Of a stretch of DNA of 40,610 bases, positions 7,663 through 15,882 are shown piece by piece; the stretch's first letter is position 1; each line of letters begins with the position of its first letter. The position numbers were made by a program, and so were the translations under genes. This DNA is from an uncultured Actinomycetes bacterium (GTDB taxonomy: Bacteria > Actinomycetota > Actinomycetes > Nanopelagicales > Nanopelagicaceae), in the NCBI GenBank assembly GCA_903834515.1, contig CAILJM010000009.1:1-40610 (forward strand). The letters are read 5' to 3'. The notes below the pieces were generated by a model that did no database searches, was not told the DNA's origin, and saw nothing but the letters and a program-made list of their open reading frames with translations.

Positions 7663-9009
7663 ATGAGTACTCCAGAAGATCTTCAAGCGCTCGATCTCAT
7701 TGAAGCCGCGCTCCTAAAGCGTTGGCCCGAGAGTCGACTCGAGCCGTCGATGGATCGTATTGCAGCGCTCTGTTTCGTACTTGGCGATCCGCAGCTGACT
7801 TATCCAACGATCCACATCACTGGCACGAACGGTAAGACGACCACTTCACGCATGATTGATGCACTCATGCATACTCTCGGTTATAGAACCGGTCGATTCA
7901 CTAGTCCGCATCTGGAGTCATTTACAGAGCGAATCTCGATCAACGGTGAACCGATAACTCCAGAAGGAATGATCGCGGCCTATAACGATATTGCGCTCTA
8001 TCTTGATCTCGTCGATTCAAAACAGCCTCACCCAATCTCTTTCTTTGAGGCGATCACCGCATTAGCTTTTGTCGCTTTTGCTGAATTCCCAGTAGATATT
8101 GGGATCATTGAAGTCGGCATGGGCGGGGAGTGGGATGCGACAAATGTTGTGCAGAGCCAGGTATCTGTTGTTACACCAATTGGATTAGATCACACCGAAT
8201 ACCTCGGCGAGACTCTCGAAGAGATTGCCCTCACCAAATCTGGAATCATCAAGCATGAATCACATGTGGTTCTTGCCGCTCAGCCGATGGAAGCTGCAAC
8301 TGTACTCACGGCGAAAATACTTGCTGAGTCGGCAATCCCACATCGCGAGGGAGTCGAGTTCTCTGTAGCAAAACGCGACTTAGCGGTGGGTGGCCAATTA
8401 GTAACCATCAATGGTTTACACGGTGAATACACCGATATTTTCTTACCTCTCTATGGTGCTCATCAGGCGAGTAATGCGGCAGTGGCACTTGCTGCAGTCG
8501 AGGCATTTGCTGGCGTAAAGCTGGATGATGATTTGGTTCGACAAGCCTTTGCCGGAGTTGAATCACCGGGACGAATCGAGATATTGCATCGAGATCCGAC
8601 TGTCATTGTTGATGCTGCACATAACCCTCATGGCGCAAGCGCCCTTGCTAAGACGCTCGAAGCTGAATTTGATTTCGAATCGATCTTCGGCGTGCTTGCG
8701 ATATTGGGGGAGAAGGATGTCCACGGCGTTCTGCTCGAGCTCGAGCCGATTATCGATCGGCTTGTGGTCACTCAAAATTCATCACCACGTGCTCTCCCAG
8801 TAGAAGCCTTGTATCAAGAGGCTGTGAAAGTATTTGGCTCCGAACGAGTATTTAAAGAAGATAATTTGAATGCAGCCATCACCTACGCAGTCGAGCAATG
8901 CACTTTGATCAATCAGGTAAGCGAAGGCGTATCCGCAGTCGTCATCACTGGATCAGTAGTGACAGCCGGTGAAACTCGAGGAATCATCCGAAAGATTAAG
9001 AACGCATGA
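7663..9009 (+). CDS. folC: Bifunctional folylpolyglutamate synthase / dihydrofolate synthase
   Basis: A Mur-ligase-family enzyme of 448 residues that ligates glutamate onto folates and, in most bacteria, also makes dihydrofolate from dihydropteroate. The P-loop GTNGKT is at 54-59 (within HITGTNGKTT), followed by the folate-binding region GRFTSPHLESF and the central-domain signature GMGGEWDATN. The C-terminal domain begins near GVESPGRIEI. It starts directly after the valS stop and overlaps the next gene by ATGA. The pairing valS-folC is widely conserved in bacteria. Confidence 0.95.
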   Translation: MSTPEDLQALDLIEAALLKRWPESRLEPSMDRIAALCFVLGDPQLTYPTIHITGTNGKTTTSRMIDALMHTLGYRTGRFTSPHLESFTERISINGEPITPEGMIAAYNDIALYLDLVDSKQPHPISFFEAITALAFVAFAEFPVDIGIIEVGMGGEWDATNVVQSQVSVVTPIGLDHTEYLGETLEEIALTKSGIIKHESHVVLAAQPMEAATVLTAKILAESAIPHREGVEFSVAKRDLAVGGQLVTINGLHGEYTDIFLPLYGAHQASNAAVALAAVEAFAGVKLDDDLVRQAFAGVESPGRIEILHRDPTVIVDAAHNPHGASALAKTLEAEFDFESIFGVLAILGEKDVHGVLLELEPIIDRLVVTQNSSPRALPVEALYQEAVKVFGSERVFKEDNLNAAITYAVEQCTLINQVSEGVSAVVITGSVVTAGETRGIIRKIKNA

Positions 9010-9350
9010 GAGTACTTGGGTCTGCCGTTATATCGATGGAATTTTTCTTGATGGGTTTTGCACTATTGCTTGCCAAAGATAATCACGGCGCCACCGCGCT
9101 CTGGATCGGCGGCATCATCGCACTTGCCTGCCTGCTCACCGTCGGTACTATGAAATCGATCCGAGGTTGGATTATTGGCTCGGCTGTGCAGATTGCATTA
9201 ATCGCTTACGGTGTTGTTGTGCCTTTGATGTATTTCATGGGGACCCTCTTCGCAGGGCTCTGGGTCACCGCTTATGTCGTTGGCCGAAAAGGCGAGGCGA
9301 TCAGAGCCGCCTTCTTGCGCGATCAGGCAGAGAATGAAGAAAAATCCTGA
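9006..9350 (+). CDS. DUF4233 family membrane protein
   Basis: This small 114-residue protein has four strongly hydrophobic segments (about residues 5-24, 30-48, 53-71 and 74-92) and a charged cytoplasmic tail ending in AENEEKS. A four-helix protein in exactly this position, between folC and ndk, is conserved across actinobacteria and annotated as DUF4233; its function is unknown to me. It overlaps folC by four bases and is therefore likely coupled to it. The family assignment rests mainly on position, size and topology. Confidence 0.8.
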   Translation: MRVLGSAVISMEFFLMGFALLLAKDNHGATALWIGGIIALACLLTVGTMKSIRGWIIGSAVQIALIAYGVVVPLMYFMGTLFAGLWVTAYVVGRKGEAIRAAFLRDQAENEEKS

Positions 9351-9362
9351 GAAAGCTCAGGA
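9345..9362 (+). other. Hairpin overlapping the DUF4233 stop codon
   Basis: TCCTGAG (9345-9351) pairs perfectly with CTCAGGA (9356-9362) around the loop AAAG. The stop codon lies inside the 5' arm. No T-tract follows, so it is at best a weak terminator or an mRNA 3'-end protector before the ndk promoter. Confidence 0.5.
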
Positions 9363-9397
9363 ATCAAGGTCAATTTAAGGCTTCGGCCAATCCAAAG

Positions 9398-9412
9398 TAG
9401 ACTGCCGCAGTG
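9398..9412 (+). promoter_or_regulatory. Leaderless promoter of ndk
   Basis: The -10 box TAGACT at 9398-9403 is followed by 6 nt and then the GTG start, so the transcript should begin at the start codon. TTAAGG at 9375-9380 is a weak -35 at 17-bp spacing. No Shine-Dalgarno sequence is present. Confidence 0.55.
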
Positions 9413-9847
9413 AGCGTAGAGAGAACCCTGATTCTGGTAAAGCCTGATGGCGTCCGTCGTAATTTAATCGGCGAGGTCGTGCGTCGCGTTGAGGCAAAGG
9501 GTTACACGATCGCGGCACTTAAAATGGTTCAACCAGATCGTTCAATTCTCGCAGCGCACTATGCCGAGCATGAAGGAAAACCTTTTTACGAACCACTCGT
9601 TGAATTTATGATGTCAGGTCCTGTCGTTGCGATCATCGCCGAAGGAAATCGTGTCATCGAAGGCTTTAGAAAGCTCGCCGGAACTACAGATCCAACGGTT
9701 GCAGAACCAGGAACTATTCGTGGCGATCTCGCTCGTGACCAAGGTACAAAGGTGGTCCAAAATATCGTTCACGGTTCTGATTCGGCCGAATCAGCGGCAC
9801 GTGAAATTGGTATCTGGTTCGCCGCAGATGTGAAGGGACTCGCATGA
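9410..9847 (+). CDS. ndk: Nucleoside-diphosphate kinase
   Basis: A 145-residue enzyme that transfers the gamma phosphate of ATP to nucleoside diphosphates through a phospho-histidine. The N-terminus [12 protein letters not shown] and the active-site block NIVHGSDS, with His121, are diagnostic. The GTG start gives the normal length and is set by the -10 box 6 nt upstream. The stop overlaps the mreB ATG (ATGA), so in this genome nucleotide kinase and cell-shape genes appear to share a transcript. Confidence 0.97.
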   Translation: MSVERTLILVKPDGVRRNLIGEVVRRVEAKGYTIAALKMVQPDRSILAAHYAEHEGKPFYEPLVEFMMSGPVVAIIAEGNRVIEGFRKLAGTTDPTVAEPGTIRGDLARDQGTKVVQNIVHGSDSAESAAREIGIWFAADVKGLA

Positions 9848-10932
9848 ACAACAACAAGGTAGTTACCGAAGAAGATTTAAAGAAGGCACAAAAACCAGCA
9901 AAGACAAGCCGTATGTCCTTCATCGGAAGAGATATGGCAGTAGATCTTGGCACAGCGAACACTCTGGTTTATGTACGCGGTCGTGGAATCGTTCTCAATG
10001 AGCCATCTGTGGTTGCAGTAAATCAAGATACTGGCGCAATCCTCGCAGTTGGATTAGAAGCGAAGCGAATGATTGGCCGTACACCTGGAAATATTGTCGC
10101 AATCCGCCCGCTTAAAGATGGCGTTATCGCTGACTTTGATACTACCGAGCGCATGCTTCGTTACTTCATCCAGAAAGTTCATCGTCGTCGTTATTTAGCA
10201 AAGCCTCGTATTGTCGTCTGTGTTCCATCAGGAATCACAGGTGTTGAGCAACGTGCAGTGAAAGATGCGGGCTATGCAGCAGGTGCGCGTAAGGTTTACA
10301 TTATTGAAGAACCAATGGCGGCAGCTATTGGTGCAGGACTACCGATCCATGAGCCAACCGGAAACATGGTCGTTGATATTGGTGGTGGTACGACTGAAGT
10401 CGCTGTTATCTCACTCGGAGGAATCGTGACAGCGCTCTCGATCCGCGTTGGTGGAGATGAGCTTGATCAAGCAATTATCGATTGGGTAAAACGCGAATAT
10501 TCATTACTTCTAGGTGAGCGCACAGCTGAAGAGATCAAGATGGCAATCGGCTCTGCTTATCGCCTCCCTGGTGAACCTGACGCAGAGATTCGCGGCCGGG
10601 ACCTCGCAACAGGCCTTCCAAAGACCATCCTGGTATCGGCTGAAGATATTCGTAAGGCCCTTGAAGAGCCGGTAAACCAGATCGTTAATGCCGTGAAGAG
10701 CACGCTTGATAAGTGCCCACCTGAGCTCGCATCAGATTTGATGGACCGTGGAATCGTTCTCACTGGCGGCGGCGCACTGCTTCGCGGACTCGATGAACGT
10801 CTACGCCAAGAGACCGGTATGCCGATTCACATCTGCGAGCGCCCACTCCAAGCCGTTGCTGAAGGTTCAGGCAAGTGCGTAGAAGAGTTCGAAGCCTTGG
10901 AAAAGGTCTTGATCTCAGAGCCACGCCGTTAA
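9844..10932 (+). CDS. mreB: MreB, actin-like rod-shape protein, with N-terminal extension
   Basis: A 362-residue actin-fold ATPase that forms membrane-bound filaments guiding lateral wall synthesis. The phosphate-1 loop DLGTANT begins at residue 34 and the phosphate-2 loop DIGGGTTE lies near 178-185; a late GGGALLRG adenosine-motif region follows. The core begins at [13 protein letters not shown] (Met24, base 9913), where other actinobacterial MreB proteins start. The 23 residues before it (Lys/Asn-rich) are extra. I keep the upstream ATG because it overlaps the ndk stop and GAAGG lies before it, whereas no clear Shine-Dalgarno precedes 9913. The start is therefore uncertain; the function is not. 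Confidence 0.95.
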   Translation: MNNNKVVTEEDLKKAQKPAKTSRMSFIGRDMAVDLGTANTLVYVRGRGIVLNEPSVVAVNQDTGAILAVGLEAKRMIGRTPGNIVAIRPLKDGVIADFDTTERMLRYFIQKVHRRRYLAKPRIVVCVPSGITGVEQRAVKDAGYAAGARKVYIIEEPMAAAIGAGLPIHEPTGNMVVDIGGGTTEVAVISLGGIVTALSIRVGGDELDQAIIDWVKREYSLLLGERTAEEIKMAIGSAYRLPGEPDAEIRGRDLATGLPKTILVSAEDIRKALEEPVNQIVNAVKSTLDKCPPELASDLMDRGIVLTGGGALLRGLDERLRQETGMPIHICERPLQAVAEGSGKCVEEFEALEKVLISEPRR

Positions 10933-10936
10933 TCCG

Positions 10937-10962
10937 GATAACTCTAGATAACTTTAGATAAC
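10937..10962 (+). repeat. Three GATAAC motifs at 10-bp period between mreB and mreC
   Basis: GATAAC occurs at 10937, 10947 and 10957; the first two units are GATAACTCTA and GATAACTTTA. The period equals about one DNA turn. TAGATA within the array could double as a -10 box. It sits directly upstream of the mreC ribosome-binding site. Confidence 0.6.
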
Positions 10963-10975
10963 GGAGAAGCGCTAA

Positions 10976-11941
10976 TTGGCACGCGGCGGAGGTAACCGGT
11001 CACGGCTGCTGCTCGTGATTTTGCTTGTCACGTCGCTCTTTCTCATTACTCTCGACCTGCGAGGGGTGACTGCAACTAAGAGTTCACGAAGTGCAACTCA
11101 AGGTTTCTTGGCCCCAATCCAAAAGAGCGTTTCAAATATCTTCTCACCTATCGGGCGTTTCTTTGGCGATGTGAAAAATTTCCCAAGCCAGAAGCGAGCG
11201 ATCGAAAACCTTCAGAGCGAGAATGCACGATTAAAGACGCAAGTGCTCGTTAATAAAGATATTCAAGGTCAACTGAAAGAGTTGCGAGGAGTCCTTGATC
11301 TAGCTGGTCGAGGTGGATATCGCGTCGTCTCGGCTCGCGTAGTAGGACATGACTCGGCATCTAGTTTTTCGCAAACCATTACTATCGATGCCGGCAGTGC
11401 GGATCACATATCGGTAGATAAAACTGTAATTTCAGAGCACGGACTCGTTGGTGTGGTTAAGAGCGTCGATGCGCATTCAGCGATCGTGCTCATGATGAGC
11501 GATCCGTCCTTCAAAGTTGGCGTACGAATTGCTCGCAATCAAAGTGTTGGTGTGTTGAGCGGCACTGGATCATCTGGTTTTACGCTCCAGCTTCTCGATC
11601 CTGCTGGCGATATACGTAATGGTGACGTTCTTTTCACAAATGGCAGCGATAACAATCGGCCTTTTGTACCGGGCGTTCCCGTAGGTTATGTAACCTCTGT
11701 TGACCACTCTTCAGCAACTCTGACTCAGACAGCCTCGGTAAAAAGCTATAGCGATCTTGGAAATGTCGGCGTTGTCTCTGTCATTATCAGCGCGCCAACC
11801 ACGGCACCAAAATCCATGATTAATCCGACGCCGGTGCCAACCGTCACGGTCTATGTGACGCCAACGCCATCACCTTCCCTAAGCGCGGGTGCCATTTCGC
11901 CAACAGCATCACCAAAAGCATCGAAACAGGCGACGCCGTGA
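10976..11941 (+). CDS. mreC: MreC, rod-shape scaffold protein
   Basis: This 321-residue protein is a single-pass membrane protein. A short basic N-terminus is followed by one membrane helix (about 11-28), then a coiled-coil segment around 70-95 and the beta-rich periplasmic-type MreC domain (about 110-270; GLVGVV and VGVLSGTG are typical). The last 45 residues are a Pro/Thr/Ser-rich tail. MreC links MreB filaments to PBP2 and RodA on the outer face of the membrane. The start is TTG, chosen for GGAGAAG at 10963-10969. The gene ends in a GTGA overlap with mreD. Confidence 0.92.
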   Translation: MARGGGNRSRLLLVILLVTSLFLITLDLRGVTATKSSRSATQGFLAPIQKSVSNIFSPIGRFFGDVKNFPSQKRAIENLQSENARLKTQVLVNKDIQGQLKELRGVLDLAGRGGYRVVSARVVGHDSASSFSQTITIDAGSADHISVDKTVISEHGLVGVVKSVDAHSAIVLMMSDPSFKVGVRIARNQSVGVLSGTGSSGFTLQLLDPAGDIRNGDVLFTNGSDNNRPFVPGVPVGYVTSVDHSSATLTQTASVKSYSDLGNVGVVSVIISAPTTAPKSMINPTPVPTVTVYVTPTPSPSLSAGAISPTASPKASKQATP

Positions 11942-12459
11942 GCCCCGTACGAATTGCATTAAATGCGAGCCTCTTGCTCTTCATCTTCGTCATTCAGGAG
12001 ACACTCGTCTCTAGGATCCACCTGCCTGTAACGGGATTCTCCTTCTATCTCGCGGTGCTGATCTCAATGGTTCTTCTTGAAAACCGAACTGGAGCTGTCA
12101 TTCTTGGATTTGTTGGTGGATTAATTCTCGACCTTTCGCCATCATCTGATGCGCCATTTGGGATTTGGGCGTTAATACTTACGGCTATTGCCTATCTCAT
12201 CGCCGTTAACGCCGAAAGCATCGATGGCATTGTCAGCAGGCCGGTTGGCCTCGGACTCTTTGTCGGTCTAGGTGCCGTCTTCTCCTTAATCACCTATTTG
12301 GTGATTAATGCACTTCTTGGGCAGCCCACAGGTTCACTTGGTAGAGCGACACTTGTCATCGGTGGAAACTTTTTCTGGACCCTAATCTTCGCGCCATTCT
12401 TTATGCCAGTGCTCCTCGTTATTCGCGAGACAACGATCGGCTCTCGAGAGAGAATATGA
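11938..12459 (+). CDS. mreD: MreD, rod-shape membrane protein
   Basis: A 173-residue protein with five or so hydrophobic helices and little else, the usual size and topology for MreD. Position between mreC and the PBP2 gene, with four-base overlaps on both sides (GTGA and ATGA), confirms the assignment better than sequence alone. MreD is an integral membrane part of the elongasome; its precise activity is poorly defined in any organism. The start is GTG. Confidence 0.9.
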   Translation: MSPVRIALNASLLLFIFVIQETLVSRIHLPVTGFSFYLAVLISMVLLENRTGAVILGFVGGLILDLSPSSDAPFGIWALILTAIAYLIAVNAESIDGIVSRPVGLGLFVGLGAVFSLITYLVINALLGQPTGSLGRATLVIGGNFFWTLIFAPFFMPVLLVIRETTIGSRERI

Positions 12460-14555
12460 ATCAGCGTTCGCGGCTAAGTCTGGTTGTTACGCAAACCCTT
12501 GTGCTATCGCTCATGCTTGCGCTCTTTGGTCGACTCTTCTTTTTGCAAGTTGCAAGTGGATTGAAATATCAGAATGCGGCCTTGAGTATTCAGAGCAGAG
12601 ATATCGTCAATCCTGCAACCCGCGGCGCCATCACTGATAGTTCGGGATTGCCCCTGGCGATGGATCGTCCCGGCATGCAGATCACAGTCAATCGAAGTGC
12701 GACAGATGCGCTCCCTGATAAAGGTATGACCGTCTTTGCCACCCTCGCCAAACTTCTCTCGCTTAAGCCCGCGGATGTTTTCACGAAAACTCGCTTGTGT
12801 GGCGAACTCGCTATTGGTCAGCGTGCTGGCTGTTGGAATGGGACTCGGCAACAACCAATTCCACTGACGAAGGTTGCAACCGAGGCACAGGCACTCAAAG
12901 TGCTAGAGAATCCATCTCTCTTCCCAGGTGTAGATGCCGCCCCAGTTCCAATTCGAAGTTATCCATCGCTGGCTGGAGAGAATGCCGCACACGTCTTGGG
13001 ATACACCGGCATCGTCACTGATTCGGATCTTTTGAATACAAGTAAGAACTACCATCGAAATGAGATCGTCGGTAAATCTGGGCTTGAATATGTGTACGAC
13101 AGCTATCTTCGGGGGACGCCTGGCGTGAAGACGTTGATCGTCGATCGCAAAGAGGCGATCACTTCGGTTTCACAAAATACGCAATCGATCCCGGGAAATA
13201 ATGTCGTGACGCATCTCGATGCGCGTCTCCAGGCTGCAACCGAAGCTGCCCTTGCCTCTTCTGTAGCTCGCTCAAGATCCCTCGGCTATCACGCTGATTC
13301 TGGCGCTGCGATTGTGATGGATGTAAAGAATGGTGCAATTCTCGCCATGGCTTCATACCCAACGTACGACCCAAATATGTGGCAGAAGGGTTTAACCACA
13401 CAACAAGCTAAGGATCTCTTTAGCGCCTCAAAGGGTGTGCCTGCCCTCTCTCGTGCAATACAAGGTGTGTATGCGCCGGCATCAACGTTTAAGGCGGTCT
13501 CAGTTGTTGCCGCCTCTGCCGCTGGATATAACTTAAAAGCTAGGTATGACTGCCCGGCTCAACTTCAAGTCGGAACTCAACTTTTTAGAAACTTTGAAAC
13601 GAAGTCCCAAGGTCGCATCGACATGAATGAAGCGATTGCGGTCTCGTGCGACACAATCTGGTATCAAATCGCCTTTGATCAGTGGCTAAAGGATGGTGGC
13701 CTTAGACCGCACTCCTCACTCAATGATTATTTCTTTAATGCAGCACGGGGCTTTGGCGTAGGAAAGAAGACTGGCATCGACCTTCCTGGTGAGTTACCTG
13801 GTCGACTCCCAGATCGTCAGTGGAAGCAAGATTATTACGATGCGAATAAGTCGTTCTACTGCAACTTCACCTCGCGCGCCAAGAAGTCAGATCTCACACC
13901 ATATTTAATTGCGATCGCGCATGAGAACTGTCTGGATGGAAATAAATTGCGCGCCGGCGATGCGGTGAACTTTGCAATTGGGCAGGGCGACACCCTTGTA
14001 ACACCACTGCAGCTGACAGATCTCTATGCGGCAATAGCCAATGGCGGAACCTTGTGGAAGCCGGAAATTGTTCGGGCGATCGTCTCGCCTGAAGGTAAAG
14101 TTATAAAATCATTTACTCCAGTTTCGAATGGTCGCGCACCTGCAACCTCTTCCGATATAACTTTTTTGCATAGCGCTCTCCGGGCTGTTGCCACTCGCGG
14201 AACAGCAGCTGGAGTCTTTGCAAATTACCCCATTGAAGTAGCTGGTAAAACCGGTACCGGCCAGGTCTTAGGCCGTAATCCAAATGGCAGCGCTAAAGAT
14301 GACACTTCTTGGTTTGCCTCCTTTGCGCCAAGTTCATCCCCACGTTATGCAGTGGTAATGATGGTGAGCCAAGGCGGTTTTGGAGCATCCGTATCCGCGG
14401 TGGGAGTCAAAGATATTTATTCAGCGATTTTTGGCGTCGTCGGTAATAAGGTGAACCCTGCTAAGGCGATATATCCAGATAGTGGCCCACCATCTTCGAT
14501 CCCAAAGGTTGATCCAAAATATGCGAAATTGCCGGCTGGAGTGATGAAGAAATGA
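12456..14555 (+). CDS. mrdA: Penicillin-binding protein 2 (elongasome transpeptidase)
   Basis: A class B PBP of 699 residues. One N-terminal membrane helix (about 8-30) anchors it. The PBP dimer domain includes the RG...D block near residues 54-60. The transpeptidase domain carries Ser343-Thr-Phe-Lys346 (nucleophile), Ser397-Cys-Asp399 and Lys598-Thr-Gly600. The SCD form of the second motif is usual in PBP2-type enzymes. It cross-links peptidoglycan for side-wall growth together with RodA. It overlaps mreD and rodA by four bases each. The C-terminus extends beyond the KTG domain by a short Pro-rich tail. Confidence 0.94.
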   Translation: MNQRSRLSLVVTQTLVLSLMLALFGRLFFLQVASGLKYQNAALSIQSRDIVNPATRGAITDSSGLPLAMDRPGMQITVNRSATDALPDKGMTVFATLAKLLSLKPADVFTKTRLCGELAIGQRAGCWNGTRQQPIPLTKVATEAQALKVLENPSLFPGVDAAPVPIRSYPSLAGENAAHVLGYTGIVTDSDLLNTSKNYHRNEIVGKSGLEYVYDSYLRGTPGVKTLIVDRKEAITSVSQNTQSIPGNNVVTHLDARLQAATEAALASSVARSRSLGYHADSGAAIVMDVKNGAILAMASYPTYDPNMWQKGLTTQQAKDLFSASKGVPALSRAIQGVYAPASTFKAVSVVAASAAGYNLKARYDCPAQLQVGTQLFRNFETKSQGRIDMNEAIAVSCDTIWYQIAFDQWLKDGGLRPHSSLNDYFFNAARGFGVGKKTGIDLPGELPGRLPDRQWKQDYYDANKSFYCNFTSRAKKSDLTPYLIAIAHENCLDGNKLRAGDAVNFAIGQGDTLVTPLQLTDLYAAIANGGTLWKPEIVRAIVSPEGKVIKSFTPVSNGRAPATSSDITFLHSALRAVATRGTAAGVFANYPIEVAGKTGTGQVLGRNPNGSAKDDTSWFASFAPSSSPRYAVVMMVSQGGFGASVSAVGVKDIYSAIFGVVGNKVNPAKAIYPDSGPPSSIPKVDPKYAKLPAGVMKK

Positions 14556-15706
14556 GCAAATTACTCGGCAATAGCAGGCGGGCACGATCATTTCGCGAGA
14601 ATATTTCGGGCTACGACAAGCAACTAAATTATGCAGTCGGTCTGCTCTTAATTTTAGGAACGCTACTCGTGTGGGCGGCGACCAAGCAGTGGTTTGCTTC
14701 GCAGGGTCTTGATCCACAATATTACGTAAAGCGCCACGTCCTCAATATCTTTATTGGTCTTCTGCTTGCTTATGGAACAACTCTCGTCGACTATAGATTG
14801 CTCCGTGCTTACACACCATTTGTCTGGGGAATCGGCATCCTCGGATTAATCGCAGTATTAATCCCTGGAGTGGGAAGCACCATCAATGGCGCACGTTCGT
14901 GGATTTCATTCCCCGGTGGGTTCACATTGCAACCTGCAGAGTTAGCGAAGATTGCCGTCATTATTGGTATGGCAATGTTGCTCGCTGAGGCACGGGATCA
15001 GGATTCTGCTCCCACACATATGGATGTCGTCAAGGCTCTGGCGGTCGCACTCATCCCAATGGGATTGATCATGCTCGAACCTGACCTCGGCGAGGCACTC
15101 ATCATCTCGGCCGCAGTGATTGCAATAATCGGAGTCTCGGGGGCGCCAAGTCGTTGGGTGGTTGGTTTGCTACTCGTTGGAATCTTGACGGGCGTTGTTG
15201 CAGTCAAAGCTGGAGTAATTCATCAGTATCAAGTGAAGCGTTTGCAATCTTTCGTTGATCCTACGGCTGATCCGCAACAAAGCGGTTATCAACTCCGGCA
15301 ATCGCGTATCACTATCGGTTCTGGTGGAATTTTGGGCCGTGGATTATTCAGCGGCCCTCAAACAAATGGACGCTTTGTGCCTGAGCAACAGACCGACTTT
15401 ATTTTTACCGTCGCGGGAGAAGAGCTTGGATTTCTAGGGTCAGGGTTCATCCTCTTGCTCTTTGGTCTCTTCTTTATACGAGCCTTTGCCATTGCTCAAC
15501 GAACGACCGATATCTTCGGTCGATTAGTCTGCATAGGTGTCATCGCGTGGTTTGCATTCCAAACCTTTGAAAATATTGGAATGACGATGGGGCTGATGCC
15601 AATGACAGGCGTGCCACTTCCCTTCATGTCCTACGGTGGCTCCAGCATGTTTGCCAATATGGTCGGGCTTGGGCTCCTCCAGAGTGTTCATTTGAGATCA
15701 CGGTAA
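14552..15706 (+). CDS. rodA: RodA, SEDS-family peptidoglycan glycosyltransferase
   Basis: This 384-residue protein has about ten membrane helices. The SEDS signatures are visible: a central GSGGILGRGLFSGPQTNGRFVPEQQTDF-type region (bases about 15318-15402) and the C-terminal PLPFMSYGGSSM block. RodA polymerises glycan strands from lipid II and works with the PBP2 encoded immediately upstream. The overlap with the PBP2 gene suggests stoichiometric coupling. As the last gene of the mre block it is followed by a weak hairpin (CTGCC at 15711-15715 with GGCAG at 15724-15728) lacking a T-tract. Confidence 0.95.
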   Translation: MSKLLGNSRRARSFRENISGYDKQLNYAVGLLLILGTLLVWAATKQWFASQGLDPQYYVKRHVLNIFIGLLLAYGTTLVDYRLLRAYTPFVWGIGILGLIAVLIPGVGSTINGARSWISFPGGFTLQPAELAKIAVIIGMAMLLAEARDQDSAPTHMDVVKALAVALIPMGLIMLEPDLGEALIISAAVIAIIGVSGAPSRWVVGLLLVGILTGVVAVKAGVIHQYQVKRLQSFVDPTADPQQSGYQLRQSRITIGSGGILGRGLFSGPQTNGRFVPEQQTDFIFTVAGEELGFLGSGFILLLFGLFFIRAFAIAQRTTDIFGRLVCIGVIAWFAFQTFENIGMTMGLMPMTGVPLPFMSYGGSSMFANMVGLGLLQSVHLRSR

Positions 15707-15744
15707 CCATCTGCCATACTTTCGGCAGAGTAAATGCGCCTCGC

Positions 15745-15781
15745 CCACAGTGATCTGTGGCCCACGAGAAGTTCGCGAACT
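15745..15781. promoter_or_regulatory. Hairpin and perfect palindrome upstream of rne
   Basis: In the 176-bp rodA-rne gap, CCACAG (15745-15750) pairs with CTGTGG (15755-15760) around TGAT. It is followed by the 12-bp perfect palindrome AGTTCGCGAACT at 15770-15781. The palindrome could be an operator; its TTCGCGAA core resembles the clpX-upstream inverted repeat with the halves fused. No clear -10 box was found. Confidence 0.35.
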
Positions 15782-15882
15782 CGAAGATTTTAGGAAATAG
15801 AACTCACCATTGGGTTCAAGGGATCGCTCGAAAGAGTTGAGACCTCATCAGGATTGATTACAAGGATTGAGGATTTACCGTT

